64,000 nucleotides of DNA, from assembly GCA_025716855.1 (NCBI GenBank), contig JAIXMQ010000098.1:1-64000 (forward strand), read 5' to 3'. A model generated the notes under the pieces. The model saw only the letters and a program-made list of their open reading frames with translations. It was not told the origin of the DNA and ran no database searches. Of the stretch, positions 21,116 to 31,161 are shown one piece after another. Position numbers and translations under genes: made by a program. The number at the start of each line of letters is the position of its first letter. The first letter of the stretch is position 1. The DNA is from Pilaira anomala (Eukaryota > Mucoromycota > Mucoromycetes > Mucorales > Mucoraceae).

Positions 21116-22510
21116 TTATTTCGCTCTTTTATTTTCTCCTGTGGGTGAAGAAGCAGCGAAATTTAACCATTTGGAAATACCTTGATCAGGTCCATCGGTT
21201 TCTACTATTTTAGAAGTTCCATTCATTTTAGGCGTGCTATCAGCAAACTGATCGTCATTTTTAGCCGGCTCTTTTTGAGTAACCTCTTCTTGTTGAATAA
21301 CATCAGCTTCTTTTTTCTCTTGGATAGTTTCTGGCTCTTTTTGAACCGACGCTTCTTCTTCTACCTCTTCTTCAGATTCAGAAGTCTCGGCATCAGCAAA
21401 TCTCACTCTCTCATACTCTGAATTATATTCCTCTTCGTCTTCTTCTTCTTCATCCCCGTTTTGTGTCACATTTTCCTCTGGTCCATTTTCCTCTTTCGAT
21501 TTTTCTTCTTCTTTCTTGGACTTTTTCTCTTTCTTCTTCTCCATAAATTTTTGCTCTAACGCATTAACTTCTAATTTCAAATCATCAACAGCATTTGGAT
21601 ATGTAGCTTGTGGAGGAGATAAAGCAGCCAAGATATGACCGGGAAAAGGTAAAGAAGATACTGTACCGGGCATAGCAAAGGTTTTATTGTCCATCATACC
21701 AATGTGGGGCATAACAACCCAAAGAGGAGGAACATTGGCTGGGATTGATTGTTTTGATGCATCAGTTTCTTTTACTGCTCTTTCTTCTTCTTTAGATGGG
21801 TTTGGACCCAATGATTGGTAAATTAAATCTTGAGCAATATCCATAATCTGTTTATAAGTTGTCTTGAATCCTTGGGCAACTGGTATATTTTCACGGGCTA
21901 CTAAATTTCGCATTAAGCGATAAGCGGTTGCTCGAAAAGCTTTTTTCTCGATCTCTTGAGAAGTTCTTTCAGCATAAATAGAAGCACCGACCAGCTTATC
22001 ACATAAATAAATTAAGGCCTCTGGTTCTACATCTGGGTAAGCACCTGAAATCATATAGAAGAATCCTTGTTGTGCCAAGCGTACCAAGTAAAAGAAATGA
22101 AGTAAAGTAAGATTTTCATTATATAAATGTGTATTAACGCTTCGTTGTTTCTATATTATTATTATTTTAGTTATCATCATTTTACACGTCAAAAATGACA
22201 AACAAACTTACTTTGGGGTTAATGTAATACATGCTTTCCAATTTTTCCAACATTTTCAAATTAAAGGGTCTTTCTTGGATAAGTTCAAGTTCCTCTGGTG
22301 TAGGTTGGTATTCAGATACATTTACTTGTACTTCTAAAGTATAAGCTGTACGCTGACTTACTATGTCAGAATTATGATTTCTCACTACTTTATCATTATC
22401 TATCTTACCACTTTTGACTTGAGTATATCCATTTCTTGGCGAAGATTCTTTTTCGCATCTTTAGCTTTAAAACTAATACTATGTCTGTTATAATGTCTTT
22501 TTTCGGGCAT
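21116..22510 (-). CDS. Unrecognised protein with helical N-terminal half and acidic/lysine-rich tail
   Basis: Three exons (22510-22409, 22352-22212, 22150-21116), all in phase, give 425 aa from MPEKRHYNRHSISFKAKDAK. Exon 2 contains YQPTPEELELIQERPFNLKMLEKL. The middle is hydrophobic and helical (LLHFFYLVRLAQQGFFYMI, then PEALIYLCDKLVGASIYAERT). A proline-rich bridge includes VPPLWVVMPHIGMM and GTVSSLPFPGHILAALSPP. From residue about 260 it is charged low-complexity sequence (KKKEKKSKKEEEKSKEE, DEEEEDEEEYNSEYERVRF), ending ISKWLNFAASS. No signal peptide or catalytic motif is seen. I do not recognise the family. It lies 94 bp upstream of the palA start codon on the same strand and is divergent from the Myb gene. 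Confidence 0.6.
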
Positions 22511-22736
22511 GACAACTTTTTTTAAAGGAAAAGGATAGGTTTAAAAGAAAAAAAAAGGACGTGTCAGGTAGGAAAAAATATGAAACTCACTTCTTTTCTT
22601 CCCTCAAAAAGAAATGGTCACACTATGGCGTCACCATTAAAAGATGCTGTGAATTTATATTGATCTGGTAAAAAAAAAAAAAAATAGAATCAATTTAACT
22701 CTCTTTTTACTTTTTTCGTAAAAGTACATATCTGTT
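22511..22736. promoter_or_regulatory. Divergent promoter region
   Basis: 226 bp separate the minus-strand unknown gene from the proposed start of the Myb gene. It has a poly-A run near 22670-22684. ATGs within it lead only to very short frames. Confidence 0.4.
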
Positions 22737-24247
22737 ATGGTAAAGAAATTATCTCGTTTTCGCTCCTTTTTTCCTTGTAGTTTACTTATTTTTAGACTAT
22801 AGTATCAACAGATCTATAATTATGGCCATTCGCCACAGCAACAACAGCAGCAACAACAACAGCAACAGCAACAGCAGCCGCAACCTCAACAATCACAAAC
22901 TCAACAGCAACAAACGCAACAGCCTCAATCGCAACCTCAACCTCAACCTCGACAACCTCAACCTCAACCTCGACAACCTCAACCTCAACCTCGACAACCT
23001 CAACCTCAACCTCGACAACCTCAACCTCAACAACAACAACAGCAACAGCAACAGCAACAGCAACAACATCACCAAGAAGATAATGATAATAATAGAGAGA
23101 TAAAAACTGAACACTTGTTCTATAATCAAAGTAGTAACCAACCGCAATACCATTCTTCACTATCTAGTCCCTTCAACTTACGATATACTCATTTTGACCC
23201 TAGTGGGTTTGATCATTCTTCTTCTACCTCTCAACAAGAAATTCATTACAACCCTACTCAGTCAAGTCGTAATGAAGAACATTCCTCTCTTCATTCCTTC
23301 AACAGTTTTCAGCCTGTAAGCCCTTAACAAAATGATATTGCTGAGCCTTTTATTTATACCTGTTTATTTTATTTGGCTTTTAGGATATAGTAGCCAGTTT
23401 AACGAATTCGCCCGTAGGTTATCATCCTGTAGAAATAGTGCATCATACATCTGGATCATCAAGTTCTACTATAACAGCAACTATATTACCACCATTAAAT
23501 ACAACGCCTATTATTATGGCTCCTTTACAACATCATCAAACGACATCACATCAAACCTATTTATTAGCACAAAAAAAACCCTTAAAAGGATCGCCTAGAC
23601 CATCACGTGAAAGAGCACCATGGACACCCGACGAGGATAATTTATTAAAGTTGGCTGTCCAATTATATGGTGATAAAACAGAGAAATGGGCTAAAATTGC
23701 AGCTTGTGTACCTGGTCGAACCAACAAAAACTGTAGAAAAAGGTGGTTTCATTCATTGGATCCATCACTCCGAAAGGGCGCTTGGACAGAAGAGGAAGAT
23801 CAATTATTAAGAGAAGGTGTTTCAAAATACCCAAATCAATGGAGTAAAATAGCTGATATGTTGCCTGGTAGAACAGATGATCAATGTGCAAAACGTTGGA
23901 GAGAGAGTTTAGATCCGAGTATTGATAGATCAGAATGGACTGCGATGGAAGATGCATTACTCATGGAGAAATATGAAGAATATGGTTCTCAATGGCAAAA
24001 AATCGCTTTTTTCTTTGACGGACGACCTGGTCTTCACTGTAGAAATCGTTGGAGAAAATTACAACGCATGGTACAAATTAAAAAAGATAAAGAAGGTGCT
24101 AGTATAAATGCCCCCTTTTTTAATACATTAGCTGAAGATCAAACTATACGATTTCAACATGACAATAACAACAATACAAATACCAATAATAATACTGTAC
24201 ATAATAATACTAATAACAATAACAATAACAATAACAATAACAATAAC

Positions 24248-24302
<55 letters not shown>

Positions 24303-24467
24303 TCCATAGTAACGAAAGTAATTCACCCCATTCATTTCATCATCTTACTACGTTACTATCGCAACAACAGCAAAGACAACAGCAGCAACAACAACAACAA
24401 CAACAACAGCAACAGCAGCAACAGCAACAACATAACCATCATCATCATCAACAACAACAACATCAGC

Positions 24468-24531
<64 letters not shown>

Positions 24532-24563
24532 GCAACAGCAACAACAACAACAACAACAACAGC

Positions 24564-24648
<85 letters not shown>

Positions 24649-25354
24649 GCAACAGCAACAACAACAACAACAACAACAGCAACAGCAACAACAACAACAG
24701 CAACAATCCCCATCACAACAACATCATCAGCAACAAACACAACTACTACAATCGCCATCACAATCATCACAACAACATGATCCATCTGTGCTAGTTCAAT
24801 TCTCTAGCACAACACCTTCTTCATCGAGTACAACAGTAGAGGAATACGATGAATATGGAAACGGGCTGAAACCATTTGGATGTGATGTACCTGGATGTTA
24901 CGCAGTATTTGCAGCATCTACGGGATTATTTTATCATATGAAGAACGTACATCCTAATTTAGAAGGAGTGGAAAAGCCTTATCGATGTGCTATGATGAAT
25001 TGCTCAAAGAAATATAAGAATATTAATGGATTACAATATCATATTAAAGATGCTAAAGGTACAACGGGTCATGGAGGTGGTGGTAGTAGTGGTAGTGGTG
25101 GTGGAAGTGGTCATAATTGTGTAGGTATGACGGGTGATGACGATCGACCGTATCGATGTATGATTGGGAGTTGTAAAAAGGCTTATAGAACTGCGAGTGG
25201 GTTTCGATATCATCAACAAAATGGACATCAAATTCAATCTACAACACAACATTTATTGTCACAGCCGCAACAACAACATCATGTTCAACAGCAGCAACAG
25301 CAGCAACAACAATTTCGTATGAAAAGAGAGAAATGGGTTATGGAAGGCGTGTAA
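22737..25354 (+). CDS. Three-repeat Myb transcription factor with C-terminal C2H2 zinc fingers and long polyQ
   Basis: Proposed exons are 22737-22739 (ATG ending an exon), 22803-23315 and 23384-25354, all in phase, about 828 aa; the last two are firm, the first tentative. Exon 2 starts YQQIYNYGHSP and is glutamine-rich with four PQPQPRQ-type repeats. Three Myb repeats follow (RAPWTPDEDNLLKLA, RKGAWTEEEDQLLREG, RSEWTAMEDALLMEKY, each with its third tryptophan), as in R1R2R3 c-Myb/BAS1-like proteins. A polyN run, an 81-Gln run (24464-24706) and three C2H2-like fingers come next: FGCDVPGCYAVF ... H ... H, YRCAMMNCSKKY and YRCMIGSCKKAYRTASGFRYH. The fingers resemble those of SFP1/JAZF1-type proteins. 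Role inferred: a sequence-specific nuclear regulator; target genes unknown. Confidence 0.8.
24464..24706 (+). repeat. CAA/CAG repeat encoding 81 consecutive glutamines
   Basis: Mostly CAA with interspersed CAG codons, inside the Myb gene. An ATA/AAC-type repeat at about 24166-24300 encodes the polyasparagine run just before it. Such tracts are length-unstable and also raise assembly doubts. Confidence 0.9.
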
Positions 25355-25548
25355 ATTAAATTTTAAGTTTAGTGCAACAATAAATAATATATGTACAAAT
25401 GTAAAAATATATGATACACTCGGTGGCACACTTATAAAGCATATATTCATGTATAAAAAAGAAAGAAAGAAAAAAAAATAACTCTGTTTATTTTGTAATA
25501 ATAATAAAACATACAAATAGAAATATACTACTATGCAGACGATAGATT

Positions 25549-27497
25549 TTATTCCTGATCGATGATTTTACGTTTCTTATTCTATTGCACGAGATCAAGT
25601 TAGTATAAAAAATATATAGTATATATGTGTAACAATTACCTGTGAAATATCTTCAGGGGGAGGAGAAGTAAGATTTCCTTTTTTGATATCGACCTTTGGG
25701 TTGACAGGGAACATGGGTGTTTTAACATAATCTTTCAAGACAGTTTTCCATAACTGTAAACCGGCTTCATAAATATTGTGTTCTACACGTACTTCTCTAT
25801 CAAAGATTAAAGCATTTCTATCTCTTACATCATTTGTGATATAAACTGGCCATTCAGGGATACCGTCATGATTAGGATCACCGTTTCTAGCGAAATTGAT
25901 AATGGAAAGGGAGATTTGCTTAGCGATACGGTCTCTTTCAAAATCATCACCTGGACCCAAGAATGGGTTATCAGTCCAATAAATTAAATTATCCCAAGAA
26001 AATACAGAATCTACCATATGAGCAGCCTTAATAACATTTTGTACATCATTGGATTCATAATCCCATTCATATAACCAAACTTTATGACCATGACTAGATA
26101 AGTTTTCAGCAGTTAACATAGTAGCAATTCTACACATAACATCTGAACACATGTAACGAGTTACTTCAGAAGGAGGAGACTGAGGTGGTACGATTTCTTC
26201 TTTATAAATTTCATAAGCTCTACGTGCATTCTTCATACCAAAGATATGAGTAAAGTAAGTACGAACAAACATTGAATCATCCATATCTTGAAAATTGGGT
26301 AAAAATGGAAAGAAAAAGTTAAATTCATCTCGGGTATAACCAATAACAACTTCCAAGTCTTCATAACCTTTTGGAAGTGGATCATGAAAGAATGATTCGA
26401 TAACTGTTGTAGGTAATATGGCACCATCTTGACTAGGACCAATAGGTGCTAAACCTTCCAAGAAATTAGGCCAAGTAGTCATAAATGTTTGAGAATCTAA
26501 AAAGGTCTCTAAAGGGACATCTTGTAATTCTTCTAATAAGTTTGATTTATCTAAACCCAAGGAACGAACAAAAACATCTCCCTTCATTTCAGACCAATCT
26601 TGTGGACTAACATGAAACATAGGTGGTGATTGTAAGATAACTTTTTTAAATAATCCACTTGTATTTGGTGATAAAATAACAGACATAATAGAACTAGCGC
26701 CTGCAGATGAACCAAATGCTGTGACATTATTTGGATCACCACCGAATTCCGAAATATTTTTTTGTACCCATCTGAGTGCAGCTATATTATTATTATTAGT
26801 TCGTATCACTTTTATTTTTTTATAACATAACTACTACTTACTAATTTGATCAAGTAAACCTAAATTAGCACTACCCTTCAAGTCCGGAGAAATGTGCTCC
26901 AATGCGGTCCAGCCCAATGCGCCAAGTCTATAATTAAAACTGACGATAATGGCATCATTTCGTGCTAGATTCGTTCCATCCCAGAAAGGTTGACTAGAAC
27001 TTCCACTAATAAAGTTATGGTTGTTAATAAAATGAATAAATTTATGATGTATATATATATATATATATATTTTACCTCATACAAGCACCTGGGTGAAACC
27101 ATACGATGACAGGTCGATTAGCACCTTTTTTAGTATCTGGTGTCCAAACATTAAGATATAAGCAGTCCTCAGCTTGATTGTCGATTTGTACACACATGAG
27201 AGTGTCAAAAGGCATTTGAGTTTGAGGGGCAGCACTAGCATGTTCAATACATAATCTTTCTTCATTAGGAGTATCAATAGGAAGAGTTGGCTTGAAACGA
27301 AGTTTACCTACAGGCGGTTGTGCGTAAGGAATACCCAAGTAAACTTCAACTGAATTGCCTTCATCAATGAAACCTTGAATCTTGCCTGAACTTGTTTGAA
27401 TAAACTCTGTCAAAGGTGCATCTACTTGTTCTTCAACAGGATATTCTTCTTGTCCTTCAACAACATATTGTTGTTGCTCTTCTTCTGAACCAATCAT
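25549..27497 (-). CDS. Type-B carboxylesterase/lipase
   Basis: Four exons from MIGSEEEQQQYVVEGQ at 27497 give about 600 aa; the last exon adds NKKRKIIDQE. Alpha/beta-hydrolase family signatures are VYLGIPYAQPPVGKLRFKP, EDCLYLNVWTP, PVIVWFHPGACMSGSSSQ, NYRLGALGW, LLDQITALRWVQKNISEFGG and the nucleophile elbow VTAFGSSAGASS (GxSxG). VFSWDNLIYW and FARNGDPNHDGIPEWPVY mark the C-terminal part. The oxyanion motif, usually HGGG, is HPGA here. There is no signal peptide; the N-terminus is acidic and glutamine-rich, so it should be intracellular. Substrate unknown. It is in tandem with the Sec7 gene (111 bp downstream of that gene's stop) and convergent with the Myb gene. Confidence 0.85.
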
Positions 27498-27607
27498 TAT
27501 TATATATTAGAAAAAAGAAAAAGGGAAAACTAAAAAATAAAATAATGCTGCTGCTTTAAATAAAGATTTTTATTTTTATTTTTATTTATTTCAACTCCTT
27601 TTTAAAG

Positions 27608-28255
27608 TCACGATGAAATTTGATTTTTAAGAAAACTTAAAACAAGTGGTACCATCGAATTTTGTACTACAAGTTTAACGATTTCATGTCCTCTTTTGGT
27701 TACAACATTTGCTGTAGTACTTGTTGTTACGATCGAAGAATCTTCAATGTTCTTCTTTTTTGGTAAAAGTAAGCGCATCGTTCTTCCACGATCTGTATCA
27801 TCAATAGGTGAAATATTTTCGTTATTTAATGGTATATTAGTATTGATATTGGTAACAGAAGTAGGGATAGTAGGTGTATTTGTTGTACTATTTGTACCAG
27901 TTACTGTAGTAGTTGTATTGTTGGTATTCTTATTAATTGTGGTAGTATTAGATGTACGTGCTGTCCCCTTTTTAGTTTCATTTGATAACAAGACTTCTTT
28001 TAATACTTGTAAAGCAACTCTTGATTCGGATGACATTTCATATGATTTTCTTACATTTTCCTCATTTCTTTCTTCATTTATGGCTCCACCATATCTTTTT
28101 AATGCTTCTAGCCATTGGATCTTTTCTTCTTCTGTTTCAACACTAAATGTGTACCTTTTATTCACAATATGATGACTTTTTCTATTTTCATTTATTTTAC
28201 TTGTTCCTCCTTCCACTTCATATTCTTCTTCTTCTTCATTATCATCATTTTCGTC

Positions 28256-28313
<58 letters not shown>

Positions 28314-30913
28314 ACATCAACATCATCATCATCATCATCATCAGCTCTAGTATCTTGTTCTACTTGATCTTTTTCTGATTGTTTACCTCGAAGAGACTTT
28401 TGAATAAAGTTATTTTTGTTTTCTTCCAAAATAGTATTAGAATAATCTCTTGTATTTTCTTTTATATGTTTAAAACCAATTTGAAAAGTATATCTCATAA
28501 AAGCTTTTTCAACAACTACACTTCTTGTTCTTGGTAAAGTAGGGCTAACATAATTACCAGCATTTTCACCAGTCTTGATAAACATAAGGGAAGTTCTTCC
28601 TAAGGTATTACCGGTGATAGTAAAAGTTTGAATACAAGAATCTGAGAAATCCAATACATTGGGTTTGAACACTAAATCTTGTCCTCTTAACTTGATTTGT
28701 AAACCTTTATCGGGAGCAGGAATTGAGATTGTAATTGGATCAGAAGGCATACCTTCTGTTAACTTTGTAGGTAATCTATGTGGTATGACAGTAATAACAA
28801 CATCTTGTGAGCCTTGCTTCATTGATGGTGACACAACTTTAGGTCTTGCAACTCCATCTTCAAATTCATCTTGATTTGAATTTTGTATTCTTTTACCTGT
28901 CTTATTATCCCATCCTGTTTCTAATCTTTCTTCCATAATTGATTTATACATTTCTTCCATAAATTCTCTTGGTACTAAATGATACTGATCATAATAATTC
29001 CATCTTTCCAAGAATTCATCTAAACTAGGTTGATTATTTCCTCTTTCTCTTAATGCCATAATATAATGTAATGGTTCAATCGTTACACTTTGTCTATTAT
29101 TACTTGATGATGTAGTTGCTGAAGAAGATGATTTGGTTTGAATATAAGGTGATGTATGACTCTTATGATAATCAATCACACTCATTTTTCTTTTTGCTTG
29201 TCTATCTTGACGTTCTTTTAATTCACGAGCATACCAAAATACATCTCTTTCTGATGTCGCATCATACCAACATTCTGCATTTAAAAATAGCATAGCAACC
29301 ACTACCTTGACAACCATATCTTCATGAAATTTAATTACATTTTGATTTGCATCATGCCATTTTTTTGCAAATCTTTCAATTAAATATTCCAATGATTCCC
29401 AGTTACTAGGTAACCTAAATGTTGTCAACAAGATACGTAATGCTTCATCTAACCTTAATCCAACCAATCGAAAGCATTCCAGAAAAGCATTATAAACATC
29501 CGCATTCTTTAAATCAGATAAATAATATCCTAATTGTCTTCTATTTAAATCAGGTGTCTTGAATAAGAAATTTGCAATAGAAAGAGGATCATGACTCAAT
29601 AGACCTTTATCAATCAAGTATTGAATACTTAAATTTGCATTCGTTTCGAATTTACGTAAAGCAGATGCCATAATAGGATGAATCTTTCTTGCAGGTGGTA
29701 AAATAGGTCTTCCATCCGGCCCAATTTCGATCGTTTGTGTCGCATGATGAGTACTAGAATAATAGTCTTCTTTTGAAATGTAAAGCGTTAATTGTCCTAA
29801 TTGAACTATTTTTTTTACTTGAAATAATGAATTTTCATTAGGTCGAAATCGATATCTATTCTTCTTGACATTATTTCTTGAGGAAGATGTTGACGATGTA
29901 CCAACAATCATATTTTCATCCATAATAGGGTTACAAATCAATAATAAATCATTAAATAATATCAAATATTTATCTTTGGTTGTATTTGCATGTTTTACTT
30001 TAAATACAGGTGTCTGTAATAAATATTTACGTGGTGGTTTAGGTAATGGCTTGGGTTGATGTTTAGGTGGTTTAGTAATCAAAAAGTTTTTAAGCCTTTC
30101 AACTGAAGGTGAAAGACCTTTCGGTGCTTCTTCTTCTTCTTGCTTTTCTAATGTATCATAACTATGAGGATCAAACAGATCAAATATACCATCACCAGGT
30201 GCAGTATGATTACTATTCACTGGAAATGCAAGCGGTGATCTAGATCGACGTGATGATCTTTGATTTAATAAAAAAAGTGAAGTTGACAACAGTTTATCCG
30301 TATTATTACATTCTTCCTCTTCAGATAATTCAATATCACTATCTTCGGCTCTTTGCTTTTTATTCTCTGTTCTTTTTCCAGAAGAGCTTGGGTTCCTTTT
30401 AATAAAATCAGGTGAAGACATAATACCTCCATCTTCTTCTTCATCGTCACTCATCACTCGACTTCCACTATTATTGTTTAAATTTCTTTCTTTTTCATAT
30501 CGGTGATGTAACGACTTATAAAGTGCACCATCATGAAAATGAGAAGCTGCTTCCGCTGCTGTTGAAAACGAAGGTGTAATGAATGGCGACATGCCATAAT
30601 AAGAATCAAAATCAAACGAGCCAGGTGAAGATGAATCTTCTGAAGGTCTAGCTCTGTCCCATGTTGAAAAGGAACTAGGTACAGCTACTCCACGTTCAAT
30701 TAACCTTTGTGTAAAAGAAGGTCCTCCACTATGACCAGTACCGCCACCGCTACTGGCCAAGGAACAACTTGAACTTTTACGTGTGTGTAGTGAATTGTTG
30801 AAAAAGTTGGCATCCAGAGTACCAGGTTTAGCATAAACTGTCGTTTCACGATGTGGGTTAGGTCTTATCATGGTAGGTTCTACCTTCTTTTCGGTTTCTT
30901 CATTATCTTCCAT
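27608..30913 (-). CDS. PH-Sec7-PH ARF guanine nucleotide exchange factor
   Basis: Single exon, 1101 aa. Residues 1-290 are serine-rich and low complexity. A first PH-like domain is at about 297-382 (KYLLQTPVFKVKH ... KYLILFNDLLLICNP). The Sec7 domain is at about 415-575 (ALRKFETNANLSIQYLIDKG, LSIANFLFKTPDLNRRQLG, AFLECFRLVGLRLDEALRIL, FHEDMVVKVVVAMLFLNAE). A second PH-like domain begins near SLMFIKTGENAG / FMRYTFQIGF and resumes after a poly-Asp insert at RYTFSVETEEEKIQWLEAL. Sec7 domains exchange nucleotide on ARF GTPases and drive vesicle budding. The residue aligned with the catalytic glutamic finger is Pro454 followed by Asp455. The architecture recalls yeast SYT1 but is not firmly assigned. 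The C-terminal ~130 residues are Asn/Thr-rich. Confidence 0.8.
28258..28350. repeat. CAT/GAT trinucleotide repeat encoding poly-aspartate
   Basis: A near-perfect ATC repeat read on the minus strand as GAT codons, inside the C-terminal PH-like domain of the Sec7 protein. Confidence 0.9.
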
Positions 30914-31161
30914 TTTGTTGTCTTATGTAAGTTTGAAAGAATAATAATCAATAAAGAGAAAGAGGAGACGAAAAAAAGAAACAACACGGGGTTCGAATAT
31001 CATTCCCGTGCATTTAAGCGAAATTTGGAATCTGATGGTTTTTTTTTTTTTTTTTTTTTGCTTTAAATGCGTATATTTGATATATTTATAAAAGTGGGAA
31101 AAAAGGCATAAAAACAGGGTGGTAGATTACATTATAAGGATATTCAATAAATATGTTCTGT
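30914..31161. other. Promoter region of the Sec7 gene and 3' flank of the myosin gene
   Basis: It contains a poly-T run (31040-31060) and a hairpin CACGGG/CCCGTG near 30987-31012. No RNA gene could be fitted. Confidence 0.4.

Noticed and set aside
24156..24790. Long poly-Leu, poly-Val, poly-Asn and poly-Ile frames over the Myb repeat region
   Set aside because: They are the other five frames of the CAA/CAG and AAT repeats inside the Myb gene.
28115..28378. Poly-His and poly-Ile frames on the plus strand
   Set aside because: Antisense reading of the GAT repeat that encodes aspartates in the Sec7 protein.
30980..31015. tRNA-like sequence GGGGTTCGAAT near the Sec7 promoter
   Set aside because: The stem CACGGG/CCCGTG encloses a 14-nt loop, too large for a T-loop, and no acceptor, D or anticodon arms are present upstream.
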